Assembly (NCBI RefSeq): GCF_000621445.1 | Contig: NZ_KK211277.1 | Location: forward strand, 124,001 to 188,000 | Length of the DNA: 64,000 bases | Direction: 5' to 3' | Origin: Alkalihalobacillus bogoriensis ATCC BAA-922 | Lineage (GTDB): Bacteria; Bacillota; Bacilli; Bacillales; Bacillaceae_F | Shown: one piece after another, positions 1 through 8,668 of the stretch | Layout of the letters: every line of letters begins with the position of its first letter | Position numbering within the stretch: position 1 is the first letter of the stretch | Position numbers and translations under genes: made by a program | Notes under the pieces: generated by a model | What the model was told of the DNA's origin: nothing | Database searches by the model: none | The model's input: the letters and a program-made list of their open reading frames with translations, nothing else

Positions 1-225
1 GAGTTTACGTTTTATCATCGTATACAACGCTGTTACAAATACACCAATGGTTATAGCGACATACCATTCTCCTAGAAAAAATCGGAAAAAGAGCACAAAT
101 ACCTCTCCGACACTTCCTAATTTAGCAAACGTAACAATGGATAATACAAGTAAAACAAGTCCGATAATTTCAAACTTTAATTGGACTCTCCAGTCTGCTT
201 TTGTTTTTCGTTTTCGTTTTGCCAT
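1..225 (-). CDS. spoIIIE: DNA translocase SpoIIIE/FtsK, N-terminal fragment
   Basis: Only the first 75 codons are inside the window; the gene runs off the left edge. The translation begins MAKRKRKTKADWRVQ, a basic cytoplasmic leader, followed by two hydrophobic segments (about residues 18-38 and 54-70) separated by a short stretch containing FFRFFLGEW. This matches the start of Bacillus SpoIIIE, the septum-anchored motor that pumps the chromosome into the forespore. The motor and gamma domains are not visible. The start codon is the ATG at 225. Position downstream of ylzJ and tepA agrees with the B. subtilis gene order. The assignment rests on the N-terminus and synteny. Confidence 0.85.
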   Translation of the reverse strand, partial: MAKRKRKTKADWRVQLKFEIIGLVLLVLSIVTFAKLGSVGEVFVLFFRFFLGEWYVAITIGVFVTALYTMIKRKL

Positions 226-249
226 TCGTTCCACCTTCTATATTCCAAA

Positions 250-279
250 TGAAAAGAAAAGCAGCCAAATATTGGCTGC
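250..279 (-). terminator. Intrinsic terminator after ylzJ
   Basis: A perfect 8-bp stem (261-268 paired with 272-279, arms GCAGCCAA/TTGGCTGC) has a 3-nt loop and is followed on the minus strand by a T-rich run (TTTTCTTTTC). It lies between the ylzJ stop codon and the spoIIIE start, so it ends the rnjB/tepA/ylzJ transcripts before spoIIIE. Confidence 0.8.
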
Positions 280-330
280 TTTAACCATATTCTTTTATTA
301 TTATACCATACTCAAAAACAACACTTCATC

Positions 331-543
331 TTAAAATTGCGGTTTTAACTGAATGAGTCGCCCAGGGGCATAGTTTTCATTTAAGTAATGACTTGGATTA
401 CTGCTAACCAAACGAATCACTTTATATTCGGTTTCATTCGTTTTTTCAACAATTAAGAATCCACCATCAATTTCAATGCTTTCCTGCTCTTTCAATTGTT
501 CGTTTGGAAAAATCATCTCTTCTGGAAGGATTGTATACAACAT
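331..543 (-). CDS. ylzJ: YlzJ-like conserved protein
   Basis: A 70-residue protein of unknown function. It has no membrane segment and is acidic in the middle, with a basic, hydrophobic end (GRLIQLKPQF). Size and position, directly after tepA and before spoIIIE, match B. subtilis ylzJ. Its start codon overlaps the tepA stop by one base (TAATG arrangement), which suggests translational coupling to tepA. No catalytic motif is visible. The family name comes from synteny and overall resemblance, not from a known activity. Confidence 0.75.
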   Translation of the reverse strand: MLYTILPEEMIFPNEQLKEQESIEIDGGFLIVEKTNETEYKVIRLVSSNPSHYLNENYAPGRLIQLKPQF

Positions 544-1310
544 TATTGCATCATTCCTCCACTTGGTTCGTTTTTACGTTTTTCCTCGACCAATTCATTC
601 AATTTCTTTAATGCTTGTCCAATTCCCCCAACCTCATTAATTAACCCATATTTTACAGCATCTGTTCCGACAACATTTGTTCCGATATCCCTCGTCAAAT
701 TTCCTTTGGAAAACATTAGTTCTTTAAATTTATCTTCTGTTATCATTGAATGCTTCGTAACAAAATTAATGACACGGTCTTGCATTTTATCTAAGTATTC
801 AAATGTTTGAGGGACTCCAATGACAAGCCCAGTTAAACGAACAGGGTGAATCGTCATTGTTGCTGTTTCAGCAATATATGAAAAATCTGAGGCTACCGCA
901 ATTGGAACGCCTATCGAGTGACCGCCTCCTAATACAAGCGTAACAGTTGGTTTAGACAAAGAAGCAATCATTTCAGATAATGCTAGGCCAGCTTCAACAT
1001 CTCCTCCTACTGTGTTTAAAATGACTAGTAACCCTTCGATTTTTTGGTTTTGTTCTGCTGCCACAAGCTGTGGAATAATGTGTTCATACTTCGTTGTTTT
1101 ATTTTGTGGGGGAAGCTGCATATGACCTTCAATTTGCCCAATAATCGTTAAACAGTGAATGTTGGACTGGTTCATATCTGGGACATTTGTTTGTCCAAGC
1201 TCTTGTATTTTATTTAATAGTCCATCCCCTTTGTTATCTGGATTAATTGGTGGTACTTGAGGGGTGGCCGGTTGGTTTGGCTGATTTGGCTGATTTGGCT
1301 GTTCATTCAT
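543..1310 (-). CDS. tepA: ClpP-like serine peptidase TepA (translocation-enhancing protein)
   Basis: A 255-residue protein of the ClpP/crotonase fold. The core shows a ClpP-like GGDVEAG turn (about 102-108), the nucleophile serine S132 in GGGHSIG, and a candidate catalytic histidine H155 in MTIHPVR. The family is cytosolic; in B. subtilis TepA has been linked to preprotein translocation and to degradation of a spore small acid-soluble protein. The N-terminus carries a tandem Asn-Gln-Pro repeat (residues 6-14) absent from the catalytic core. The ATG start at 1310 follows AAGGAGGAATAACG. It is followed without a gap by ylzJ. Fold and family are clear; the physiological substrate is not. Confidence 0.9.
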   Translation of the reverse strand: MNEQPNQPNQPNQPATPQVPPINPDNKGDGLLNKIQELGQTNVPDMNQSNIHCLTIIGQIEGHMQLPPQNKTTKYEHIIPQLVAAEQNQKIEGLLVILNTVGGDVEAGLALSEMIASLSKPTVTLVLGGGHSIGVPIAVASDFSYIAETATMTIHPVRLTGLVIGVPQTFEYLDKMQDRVINFVTKHSMITEDKFKELMFSKGNLTRDIGTNVVGTDAVKYGLINEVGGIGQALKKLNELVEEKRKNEPSGGMMQ

Positions 1311-1336
1311 CGTTATTCCTCCTTAGTCGATGCTAC

Positions 1337-1366
1337 TGTATAGTATGAACGGGTAGCCGATGTCTC
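1337..1366 (-). promoter_or_regulatory. Possible sigma-A promoter for tepA-ylzJ
   Basis: On the minus strand GAGACA (1361-1366) lies 18 bp upstream of TATACA (1337-1342), about 27 bp before the tepA start codon. Each hexamer matches four of six consensus bases. The terminator just upstream (1403-1454) makes a separate promoter plausible, but the match is modest. Confidence 0.35.
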
Positions 1367-1402
1367 ATTCTATAAATTAGCAACGAAACTTTTTTCAGAC
1401 AA

Positions 1403-1454
1403 AAAAAGGATGTCCAAAAAGAGTTTGGTTTACCCTTTTTGGAACATCCTTTTT
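1403..1454 (-). terminator. Terminator between rnjB and tepA
   Basis: Arms AAAAAGGATGT (1403-1413) and ACATCCTTTTT (1444-1454) are complementary. Inside them, CCAAAAAG and CTTTTTGG extend the stem further. A/T runs on both sides make it usable on either strand. It separates the rnjB transcript from tepA. Confidence 0.8.
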
Positions 1455-1476
1455 AGTAAAAATCCTCGTTATCAAC

Positions 1477-3144
1477 TTATACTTCCATAATGATAGGCAA
1501 AATCATCGGTCGACGCTTTGTTTTCTCAAACAAAAATCGACTAAGCACTTCTCTAACATTACTTTTTAATGATGACCATTCATTCACATTTTCTGTCATG
1601 CATTTTTTTAATGTTGTACTCACAAGTTCATTGGCTTCTACTAACAGCTTTTCTGATTCCCTTACATATACAAATCCTCTTGAAATAATATCCGGACCTG
1701 ATACGATGCTACTACTTTCTTTATTTAACGTGACTACAACGACTAAAATGCCATCCTTTGATAACAAACGTCGGTCACGAAGGACAATATTGCCTACATC
1801 TCCAACACCTAATCCATCAATTAATACATTTCCAGATGGAACTTTCCCAGATTGGCGGCCTTGTTCATTTGTAAATTCAACAACTTCTCCCTTATCAACA
1901 AGAAATATATTTTCTTCTTGTACACCAACTTCGATAGCAAGACCTTTATGGGCACATTGCATTCGAAATTCACCATGAATCGGGATAAAGTATTTAGGTT
2001 TCATTAAATTTAACATCAATTTCAGTTCTTCTGCACTACCATGACCTGAAGCATGTACCTTTGCTTGTCCATAAATAATATCTGCACCAATCCGCGCAAG
2101 GAGGTCAATGATTTTCGCAACGGATTTTTCATTACCTGGTATCGGTGACGCTGCTATGATAATCGTATCATCACTTGTTACTTTCATTTGGCGATGAGCA
2201 CCTTTTGCCATTCTCGCTAGTGCACTCATTGGTTCCCCTTGACTTCCCGTTGTTAAAACCGTAATTTGGTCTGGACGAAAATCAGCAATTTGTTCCATTT
2301 CAATAAACAAGTGATCCGGCGCTTTTAAATACCCTAATTCCCTTGCGATCGTAATGACACGATGCATACTTTTTCCTACCACAGCCACTTTTCGGTTCGT
2401 TTCAGAAGCAGCATTAATAACTGACTGAATGCGATGAACATTTGAGGCAAATGTCGTAACGATAATTCTTCCCGATGTTTTTTGAAACACCTCTGAAATT
2501 CCTTGTCCAATAATGGTTTCCGATAATGTTTGACCAGGTCGCTCCGCATTTGTACTATCAGATAGTAAGCAAAGAACACCAGTCTCACCGACATTTGCCA
2601 TTTTTCCGATTTCTGCATGTTTCCCGTCAACAGGGGTTTGGTCAAATTTAAAATCCCCCGTATGAACAATGGCACCTTGAGACGTATGAACGATAACTCC
2701 TACCGAATCTGGAATACTGTGATTTGTTCGAAAAAACGAAACGTTTGTTTGACCGATAGTAATATTTGAGTTTGAGTCAACTAATCGTAAATCTACTTTT
2801 CCATATAGCCCATGTTCTTTCAGCTTTTCACCGATTAATCCTAATGTTAATCTTGTTCCGTAAACTGGAACATCTAACTTTCTTAAAATATACGGTAAGC
2901 CTCCTATATGGTCTTCATGTCCATGGGTAATGACAATCGCTTTCACACGGTCACCTTGTTCGACTAAATACGAAACGTCTGGGATGACAATATCAACACC
3001 GAGCATGTCGTCATCTGGGAACATTAAACCAGAATCGATAACGATAATATCCTCATCGACTTCTACTACGTACATGTTTTTGCCAATTTCGCCGACTCCC
3101 CCGAGTGCAAAAACACGAATTTTCTCTGTAATTAACTTTGACAA
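1477..3144 (-). CDS. rnjB: Ribonuclease J2 (RnjB)
   Basis: A 555-residue metallo-beta-lactamase/beta-CASP ribonuclease. The zinc motif HGHEDH is at residues 74-79. A second metal-binding stretch, HTGDFKFDQTP, and the C-terminal HASGHGSAEEL and PIHGEFRM motifs are all present, so the metal site looks intact. RNase J enzymes carry 5'-3' exonuclease and endonuclease activity in mRNA turnover, usually as J1/J2 complexes. The position between dapA and tepA identifies this copy as rnjB rather than rnjA. The start is TTG at 3144, preceded by AGGAGGAACTAACA; this start agrees with the family N-terminus. It is transcribed from its own promoter after a roughly 165-nt leader. Confidence 0.9.
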   Translation of the reverse strand: MSKLITEKIRVFALGGVGEIGKNMYVVEVDEDIIVIDSGLMFPDDDMLGVDIVIPDVSYLVEQGDRVKAIVITHGHEDHIGGLPYILRKLDVPVYGTRLTLGLIGEKLKEHGLYGKVDLRLVDSNSNITIGQTNVSFFRTNHSIPDSVGVIVHTSQGAIVHTGDFKFDQTPVDGKHAEIGKMANVGETGVLCLLSDSTNAERPGQTLSETIIGQGISEVFQKTSGRIIVTTFASNVHRIQSVINAASETNRKVAVVGKSMHRVITIARELGYLKAPDHLFIEMEQIADFRPDQITVLTTGSQGEPMSALARMAKGAHRQMKVTSDDTIIIAASPIPGNEKSVAKIIDLLARIGADIIYGQAKVHASGHGSAEELKLMLNLMKPKYFIPIHGEFRMQCAHKGLAIEVGVQEENIFLVDKGEVVEFTNEQGRQSGKVPSGNVLIDGLGVGDVGNIVLRDRRLLSKDGILVVVVTLNKESSSIVSGPDIISRGFVYVRESEKLLVEANELVSTTLKKCMTENVNEWSSLKSNVREVLSRFLFEKTKRRPMILPIIMEV

Positions 3145-3604
3145 TGTTAGTTCCTCCTATATTTACTTTTCAAATAGCAACCGAGCTTTATAGAGCTCAA
3201 ATTCTGCTCTTGACTTATTTGTCCCCGTCGCACTAGAACAAATATGAAGTTTTGGACCAGCCAAGAAAAAAATTCGAACATGTAATATTTATATTCCCGA
3301 ACAAATCACTTGTTTGTAGTATAACTTATTTTTTTATATGAATACAAGAGAAGAGTGTATCCGTTTTATATAGTCTTTTTATAAAGGCAGTTTTTGTATT
3401 GATTATTACTGTAATAAATTGTTTTTTTGCTTATGAAATGAAGTGGTTCCTCAGTGACCTGAGCGCAATAGAACTAACATGGCACAACCGATTAATACAT
3501 ATAGCTAGAAGTAATACAGCCGAATAAAAAGAATGACATGTTCCTGACACTTATCCTTTCCAATTGTATAAAAAAAAAAACAGCCATACATATTAGTATG
3601 ACTG
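3145..3604. other. 460-bp intergenic region between dapA and rnjB
   Basis: No protein gene is convincing here. From the dapA side it holds the dapA terminator (3571-3605), then about 220 bp without an assigned role, then the rnjB promoter (3318-3347) and a long rnjB leader. The unassigned part has a small hairpin (CTCAG 3450-3454 with CTGAG 3459-3463) and a perfect 15-bp palindrome TTATTACTGTAATAA (3403-3417). The leader has a short hairpin with GAGCT/AGCTC arms. Short open frames exist (for example a 16-codon one) but lack support. Confidence 0.6.
3318..3347 (-). promoter_or_regulatory. Probable sigma-A promoter of rnjB
   Basis: Minus-strand TTGTAT (3342-3347) and TATACT (3318-3323) are separated by 18 bp. 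Transcription would start near 3311, giving a leader of roughly 165 nt before the TTG start. It lies downstream of the dapA terminator, where a new promoter is expected. Confidence 0.6.
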
Positions 3605-3605
3605 T
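3571..3605 (-). terminator. dapA terminator
   Basis: The minus-strand stem ACAGTCATAC/GTATGGCTGT (3580-3589 with 3596-3605, one mismatch) is followed by a run of more than ten T residues. The stem begins within the dapA stop codon. It is a classic intrinsic terminator for asd-dapG-dapA. Confidence 0.9.
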
Positions 3606-4468
3606 TACGTGAATAACTCCATTAGTTGTGTCCGTTCCTTTGCAGATAATGGAATAAGTGGAAGTCGCACCGTCCCAACATCAATCCCTTTTAATTGAAG
3701 AGCTGCTTTCACACATGTTGGATTTGGAGCAGTAAACAATCCTTTCATTAAAGGCAGCAATTTACGATGCAAAGCAGCCGATTTTTCAATATTGCCTTTG
3801 AGAAAAGCATCAATCATTTGTTGCATTTCAGCTCCTATGACATGAGAAGCGACAGACACAACTCCTGTTGCACCAATCGCAAGAGCAGGTAATGTCATGG
3901 AGTCATCTCCACTATACAATGAAAATTGAGAACCAGTATTTTCAATAATCGTTGCCATCTGTTCTAAATCTCCACTTGCTTCTTTCACAGAGACGATGTT
4001 GGGAACTTTAGATAGTGTAATAATCGTTTCGGCTGACATATTAACAACCGACCTACCTGGAATATTATAGAGCATGACAGGTAACGTTGATGCGTTGGCA
4101 ATGGCGGTAAAATGTTCGATCATACCTTGTTGTGATGGTTTATTATAATATGGTGTTACTGCCATAATCCCGTCTACCCCAATATCGCTAGCTTTTTTTG
4201 TAAGTTCTACCGAAGCGTACGTATTGTTATTCCCTGTTCCTGCAATCACTGGAACGCGTCCGCTTACTTTATCCACAACAAACTGAAATAACGCTAACTT
4301 TTCTTCTGTTGATAATGTTGGGGATTCCCCTGTCGTTCCTGCAATGACAACGCCATCTGAACCATTTGAAAGTAAATACTCAACCAATTTTTCTGTTTTC
4401 TTGAAGTCAATGTTTCCTTTGTGGTCAAAAGGAGTGACCATTGCTGTTAGAACCTGACCAAAGTTCAC
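3605..4468 (-). CDS. dapA: 4-hydroxy-tetrahydrodipicolinate synthase
   Basis: A 287-residue TIM-barrel aldolase that condenses pyruvate with aspartate semialdehyde, the first committed step to diaminopimelate, lysine and (in sporulating cells) dipicolinate. The Schiff-base lysine is K162 in VSVKEASGDL; Y134 in LYNIPGRS and T45-T46 in AGTTGES complete the usual active site. Length is typical. The start is GTG at 4468 behind an AAGGAG sequence. It is the last gene of asd-dapG-dapA. Fifty-nine bases with two small hairpins separate it from dapG, and a strong terminator overlaps its stop codon. Confidence 0.95.
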   Translation of the reverse strand: MNFGQVLTAMVTPFDHKGNIDFKKTEKLVEYLLSNGSDGVVIAGTTGESPTLSTEEKLALFQFVVDKVSGRVPVIAGTGNNNTYASVELTKKASDIGVDGIMAVTPYYNKPSQQGMIEHFTAIANASTLPVMLYNIPGRSVVNMSAETIITLSKVPNIVSVKEASGDLEQMATIIENTGSQFSLYSGDDSMTLPALAIGATGVVSVASHVIGAEMQQMIDAFLKGNIEKSAALHRKLLPLMKGLFTAPNPTCVKAALQLKGIDVGTVRLPLIPLSAKERTQLMELFT

Positions 4469-4527
4469 TGTCCTTCAACTCCTTATACTGAGGTTAATCT
4501 CAGCTTATTCTGCCTAAAGCAGAAATG

Positions 4528-5751
4528 TTAATTCAATTGACCATCTTGTTGTAATTGAAAAATGGTATGAAGAGCATTGACGGCTTTCACCATATCTTCA
4601 CCTTTTACTAATACCCATATCGTTGTATGGGAGTCAGCAGATTGGAGAATCGATATATTTTCTTGAGAAAGAGCCGCGACAATTTTAGCTGTTACCCCAG
4701 GAACCCCTGTCATCCCTGCACCAACAGCAGATACTTTTGCACAATGTTTAATAGCTTCTGGTTCATATCCTAATTCTTGGAGAACTTCGATGGCTTTATC
4801 TGCCACTTCGTCCATTACAGTGTACACAACACCGAGTGGATTAATATTAATAAAGTCTACACTTATTTTTTCATTCGCCATCGCTTTAAATACTTGTTGC
4901 TGTAAATCAAACTGTCCTTCTTTGGCAATGACTTTTATTTGTGTGACGCCAGAAAGATTTGCAATTCCTGTAATTAAACGGTCTTGGACATCTTGGCCTT
5001 CCTTATCCGTCATTAAAGAAGTGACTAATGTTCCTTTGGAATCTGAATAAGTTGAACGAATATGCAGTGGGAGCTTGGCTTGCATGGCAATTTCAACCGC
5101 TCGAGGATGAATTACCTTTGCTCCTTGGTAGGCCATATTACAAATCTCATTATACGTGACCGACTCTAGTGGTCTTGCATCTTCGACAATCCTGGGATCA
5201 GCAGTCATAACCCCTTCGACATCTGTAAAAATGTCAACCCACTCTGCACCAACGGCAGCACCTAACGCTGTTGCGGACGTATCACTTCCACCTCGACCTA
5301 ATGTCGTAATTTCACCCGTTTTTGTCTGACCTTGAAAACCTGCTACGACAATGACATCAACATCTTTTAATTCATGCCGTAAGTGATCAGACTTCATATC
5401 AATAATCTTTGCGTCCGTAAAATCATCTGTTGTTCTAAATCCTGCTTGAGGACCAGTCATCGCTTGTGCTTTTACCCCTTTTTTATTTAAGAGGTTTGTA
5501 AAAACAACTGACGATATCACTTCACCACAAGAAATGAGCATATCCTGTTCACGTTTTGCGATGGTCTTTGTATCAACCAAACTAAGTAACGTATCTGTTG
5601 CATATGGGTCACCACTCCGTCCCATTGCTGAAACGACTACGATGACCTTAAATCCTTCACGAACTGCTTTTTGGACATGATTCACAGCATGATCACGCGT
5701 TTCTTTTGTTTTAACTGATGTACCACCAAACTTTTGAACAATGATTTTCAT
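4528..5751 (-). CDS. dapG: Aspartate kinase, DapG type
   Basis: A 407-residue aspartokinase that phosphorylates aspartate, the entry step to the aspartate family. The N-terminal kinase signature VQKFGGTSV is at residues 5-13 and the ligand-binding TTLGRGGSDTSATALG stretch is near residues 148-163. Two C-terminal ACT domains follow (about 265-400), with the VSAVGAGMTGVPG motif in the second. Position between asd and dapA identifies it as the DapG isozyme, which in B. subtilis is controlled by diaminopimelate rather than lysine. It starts 7 bases after the asd stop. No lysine riboswitch precedes it, in keeping with the DapG isozyme. Confidence 0.93.
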   Translation of the reverse strand: MKIIVQKFGGTSVKTKETRDHAVNHVQKAVREGFKVIVVVSAMGRSGDPYATDTLLSLVDTKTIAKREQDMLISCGEVISSVVFTNLLNKKGVKAQAMTGPQAGFRTTDDFTDAKIIDMKSDHLRHELKDVDVIVVAGFQGQTKTGEITTLGRGGSDTSATALGAAVGAEWVDIFTDVEGVMTADPRIVEDARPLESVTYNEICNMAYQGAKVIHPRAVEIAMQAKLPLHIRSTYSDSKGTLVTSLMTDKEGQDVQDRLITGIANLSGVTQIKVIAKEGQFDLQQQVFKAMANEKISVDFININPLGVVYTVMDEVADKAIEVLQELGYEPEAIKHCAKVSAVGAGMTGVPGVTAKIVAALSQENISILQSADSHTTIWVLVKGEDMVKAVNALHTIFQLQQDGQLN

Positions 5752-5758
5752 AGAACAC

Positions 5759-6808
5759 CTACTTCAATAATTGTAATTTCACTAGGCTTTCTGCGATTTG
5801 TACTGAATTCCATGCTGCACCTTTCAATAGATTGTCAGACACAACCCATAAGTGGAATCCGTTGTCTCGATCTAAATCTTTACGAATTCGTCCAACAAAC
5901 ACATCATTTTTCCCGACACTTGTTGTTGCCATTGGATATAGTTGATTACTAGGATCATCTTGTAACACAATACCTGGAGCATTGGCTAATAACGATCGAA
6001 TTTCTTCTACAGAAGCGCCGCCTTTTTCTGTTTCAATATATACAGATTCTGAATGTCCTGTTTCAACTGGTAATCGTACACACGTCGCCGCTACTTCTAA
6101 CTCGCTCATATGCATAATTTTCTTTGTTTCATTAATCATTTTCATTTCTTCAAATGTATACCCATTTTCCTGGAATAAGTCAATTTGTGGAATCGCGTTA
6201 AATGCGATTTGATAATGCTTTTTATCTCCACCAACTGGTAAAATTTCAGGTGTTACATCTTTTCCTTCTAAAATATCTTTTGATTGCTGTTTCATTTCAT
6301 TAATCGCGTTCAATCCAGCACCTGACACTGCTTGGTATGTTGAAACAACAACTTTCTTCAATCCGTATTGTTGCCTTAACGGCTCAAGAGCAACGACCAT
6401 TTGAATTGTTGAACAATTCGGGTTAGCAATGATGCCATTATGTTCATGTAAATCCGCTTCATTCACTTCAGGAACAACTAATGGAACTCCTTCTGTCATT
6501 CGAAACGCACTTGTATTATCTACACAAATTGCCCCACGTTTTACCGCTTCTGGTGCAAGTTGTTTTGAAACAGAACCACCAGCACTGAAGAGGGCCAACT
6601 GAACCCCTTCAAATGCTTCTGGTGTTGCTTCTTGCACAACAACTTCTTCACCTTTAAATAAGACGGTTTTTCCTGCAGAGCGTTTTGATGATAATAAACT
6701 TAATTTAGAAATTGGGAAGTTACGTTCCTCTAATGTTTTTAGCATTTGTTGCCCTACTGCACCTGTTGCTCCTACTACTGCTACATGATAACCTGATTGA
6801 TTTGCCAT
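5759..6808 (-). CDS. asd: Aspartate-semialdehyde dehydrogenase
   Basis: A 349-residue NADPH-dependent enzyme that reduces aspartyl phosphate to aspartate semialdehyde. The nucleotide-binding motif [10 protein letters not shown] is at residues 11-20. The catalytic cysteine is C132 in NPNCSTIQ, and the C-terminal substrate-binding part has [12 protein letters not shown]. It heads the asd-dapG-dapA unit. The 163-bp gap before it is AT-rich and holds a weak promoter candidate (TTTAAT, 17 bp, TATAAC near 6900-6930). A sporulation transcript from dpaA-dpaB could also read in, because no strong terminator follows dpaB. Confidence 0.95.
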   Translation of the reverse strand: MANQSGYHVAVVGATGAVGQQMLKTLEERNFPISKLSLLSSKRSAGKTVLFKGEEVVVQEATPEAFEGVQLALFSAGGSVSKQLAPEAVKRGAICVDNTSAFRMTEGVPLVVPEVNEADLHEHNGIIANPNCSTIQMVVALEPLRQQYGLKKVVVSTYQAVSGAGLNAINEMKQQSKDILEGKDVTPEILPVGGDKKHYQIAFNAIPQIDLFQENGYTFEEMKMINETKKIMHMSELEVAATCVRLPVETGHSESVYIETEKGGASVEEIRSLLANAPGIVLQDDPSNQLYPMATTSVGKNDVFVGRIRKDLDRDNGFHLWVVSDNLLKGAAWNSVQIAESLVKLQLLK

Positions 6809-6971
6809 TGTAATATTGTCTCCCTTCTGTTATAAACAAGCTTAGTTTAATAGATAATATTCATCACTTACTAATTTATTGTCTATTTTACCACAGTGAT
6901 GTTATAAATACTGACATTCTCCTATTAAACTTTAAGGGATTTTTTATAAAATCGCAACTTCACTATTTTCC

Positions 6972-7571
6972 TTAATCTTTGTATTTTTCTACTAATACAG
7001 GCTGATATTGCTTACCACGTAAAGCAGCCTCAACAGTTTCCGGTAATGCTCCCATTCTCGCTACTAATGAGTTTGGTTTCCCATGTGGATTATCTTGACC
7101 AAATGGAATAAAGTAAATGTTTTTTGTCGCCATTAATTTCATGACATTCATCCCATTTAATCCTAACGCATCATTTGTTGAAATTCCTAGAACAACCGGA
7201 TTTCCGGTACGTAATGTAGCTTTTGCTCCCATTAACACAGGCGAGTCTGTTAAGGCATTTGCTAATTTACTTGTAGAATTTCCTGTTAGCGGAGCTATGA
7301 CCATACAATCAAGTGGAGTTTTCGGGCCAAAAGGCTCTGCTTTCACAATAGAGTCCACAATGTCCTCATCCGTAATTTCCTTTATTTTTTCAATCCAATC
7401 TTCACTTTTCCCAAATTTTGTATCTGTACTAATCACCGTATTACTAACAAACGGTGTAACTTTTGCCCCTAAATCAACTAATTTCTTCATTTGAGGAAGG
7501 ACTGCCCCATACGTACAATGAGAACCTGTTAACCCAAATCCAATATGCTTTCCTTCAAATGATAAAGCCAT
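6972..7571 (-). CDS. dpaB: Dipicolinate synthase subunit B
   Basis: A 199-residue flavoprotein-like subunit (SpoVFB) that acts with DpaA in the mother cell to oxidise dihydrodipicolinate to dipicolinic acid, the calcium chelator of the spore core. The sequence starts MALSFEGKHIGFGLTGSHCTYG and has a flavoprotein-fold APLTGNSTSKLANAL stretch near residue 95. A longer in-frame reading to 7631 exists, but the ATG at 7571 follows AAAGGAGGAAATACA and gives the usual length of about 200 residues, so I chose it. It lies 22 bases downstream of dpaA, under the same promoter. Confidence 0.93.
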   Translation of the reverse strand: MALSFEGKHIGFGLTGSHCTYGAVLPQMKKLVDLGAKVTPFVSNTVISTDTKFGKSEDWIEKIKEITDEDIVDSIVKAEPFGPKTPLDCMVIAPLTGNSTSKLANALTDSPVLMGAKATLRTGNPVVLGISTNDALGLNGMNVMKLMATKNIYFIPFGQDNPHGKPNSLVARMGALPETVEAALRGKQYQPVLVEKYKD

Positions 7572-7593
7572 TGTATTTCCTCCTTTAATTGAA

Positions 7594-8469
7594 TTAGTCT
7601 TGTAATAGTAATTGAGCAAGAACATTTGCAAGAATTTGACCTGCTGTTTTTGGAGCTACAATTCCTGGTAGTCCAGGAGCAAGTAAAGCTTTAATCCCTC
7701 GTTTTTCAGCGTAACGAAAATCGGTACCACCTGGCTTTGAAGCTAGGTCAATAATTAAAGCATTTGTTGGCATCGTCGCTAAGACATTTGCCGTTACAAT
7801 TTTTGCTGGGACTGTATTTATACAAAGATCAACATCCGAAACTTGATGAACTATATCTTTAATGTCAAAAGGAGTAAAACCCATTTCCGTTATTCTAGCA
7901 ATGTGCTCTGATTCTCTTGCCCCTACTTTCACCTTAGCTCCTAGTGCTGCGAATGTCCGTGCAACAGACATACCGACGCGACCAAATCCTAAAACAGCAA
8001 CGGTTGAGCCATGGATCGTAATATCTGTATGTTGAATGGCCATCATCACTGTTCCTTCTACTGTTGGAATCGAATTATAAATCGCAATATCATCCCGCTC
8101 TAACAACTTTACTAATTTCCGTTTGGAATTCTGAATACACTCATCTAAATACGAGTTGCTAATTCCGGTATATACAACACAGTGAGTCGGTGTCGCTTTT
8201 ACTTGTTCTTCTGTAATCGTGATTGTTTCATTCGAAAAAACCGTATCCACTTCTCCTTGTTGATTCGTTCCACTTACTGGCAAAATAATGGCATCCACAG
8301 TCGAAAAATCAATGTTAGCAATCTGTTCTTTCGTCGCTCCTACAAATCCATCATCCAATTGCTCAAATCCAACCAATGAAAGTTTGGCATCTAAGGTCGA
8401 TAGCTTGCGAATTATTTCTAATTGGCGTGCATCACCACCAATAATAACGATATGCTTCTCAGTAAGCAT
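7594..8469 (-). CDS. dpaA: Dipicolinate synthase subunit A
   Basis: A 291-residue NAD(P)-binding dehydrogenase subunit (SpoVFA). The Rossmann motif VLGFGRVGMS is at about residues 159-168, preceded by IPTVEGTVMMAIQHT, a conserved part of the family. It uses the DapA product and so sits metabolically beside the downstream asd-dapG-dapA genes. The start is ATG at 8469 behind GAAAGGGGAGAGATGAACCC. A strong sigma-K promoter match lies about 100 bp upstream, which agrees with mother-cell expression late in sporulation. Confidence 0.93.
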   Translation of the reverse strand: MLTEKHIVIIGGDARQLEIIRKLSTLDAKLSLVGFEQLDDGFVGATKEQIANIDFSTVDAIILPVSGTNQQGEVDTVFSNETITITEEQVKATPTHCVVYTGISNSYLDECIQNSKRKLVKLLERDDIAIYNSIPTVEGTVMMAIQHTDITIHGSTVAVLGFGRVGMSVARTFAALGAKVKVGARESEHIARITEMGFTPFDIKDIVHQVSDVDLCINTVPAKIVTANVLATMPTNALIIDLASKPGGTDFRYAEKRGIKALLAPGLPGIVAPKTAGQILANVLAQLLLQD

Positions 8470-8571
8470 GGGTTCATCTCTCCCCTTTCATTTCCTTTAG
8501 AAATAACGATTTATTCGTTTCATTAAAAATCTAAAAACTGTAGGGGATACAATTTTTTTCGATTTCACCTT

Positions 8572-8599
8572 TATCTTATGTAACAAGGGTAAAATAGGT
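8572..8599 (-). promoter_or_regulatory. Sigma-K promoter of dpaA-dpaB
   Basis: The minus strand has CATAAGATA (8572-8580), a full match to the sigma-K -10 consensus CATAnnnTA. The -35 AC pair (8598-8599) lies 17 bp upstream, the consensus spacing. The predicted transcript starts near 8564, about 95 nt before the dpaA ATG. The B. subtilis spoVF operon is known to be sigma-K dependent, which supports the match. Confidence 0.8.
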
Positions 8600-8668
8600 G
8601 AATGAGCAAAAAGAATATACAATACCCCTTTTATATCAACAAACTTCAACTCAACTAAACATATATAA

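Noticed and set aside
1490-1978. 162-codon open frame on the plus strand
   Set aside because: Antisense to the 3' part of rnjB; serine- and threonine-rich translation typical of a reversed reading.
6809-6971. Lysine riboswitch ahead of asd-dapG-dapA
   Set aside because: The 163-bp gap is too short and lacks the L-box helices. DapG-type operons are not usually lysine-riboswitch controlled.
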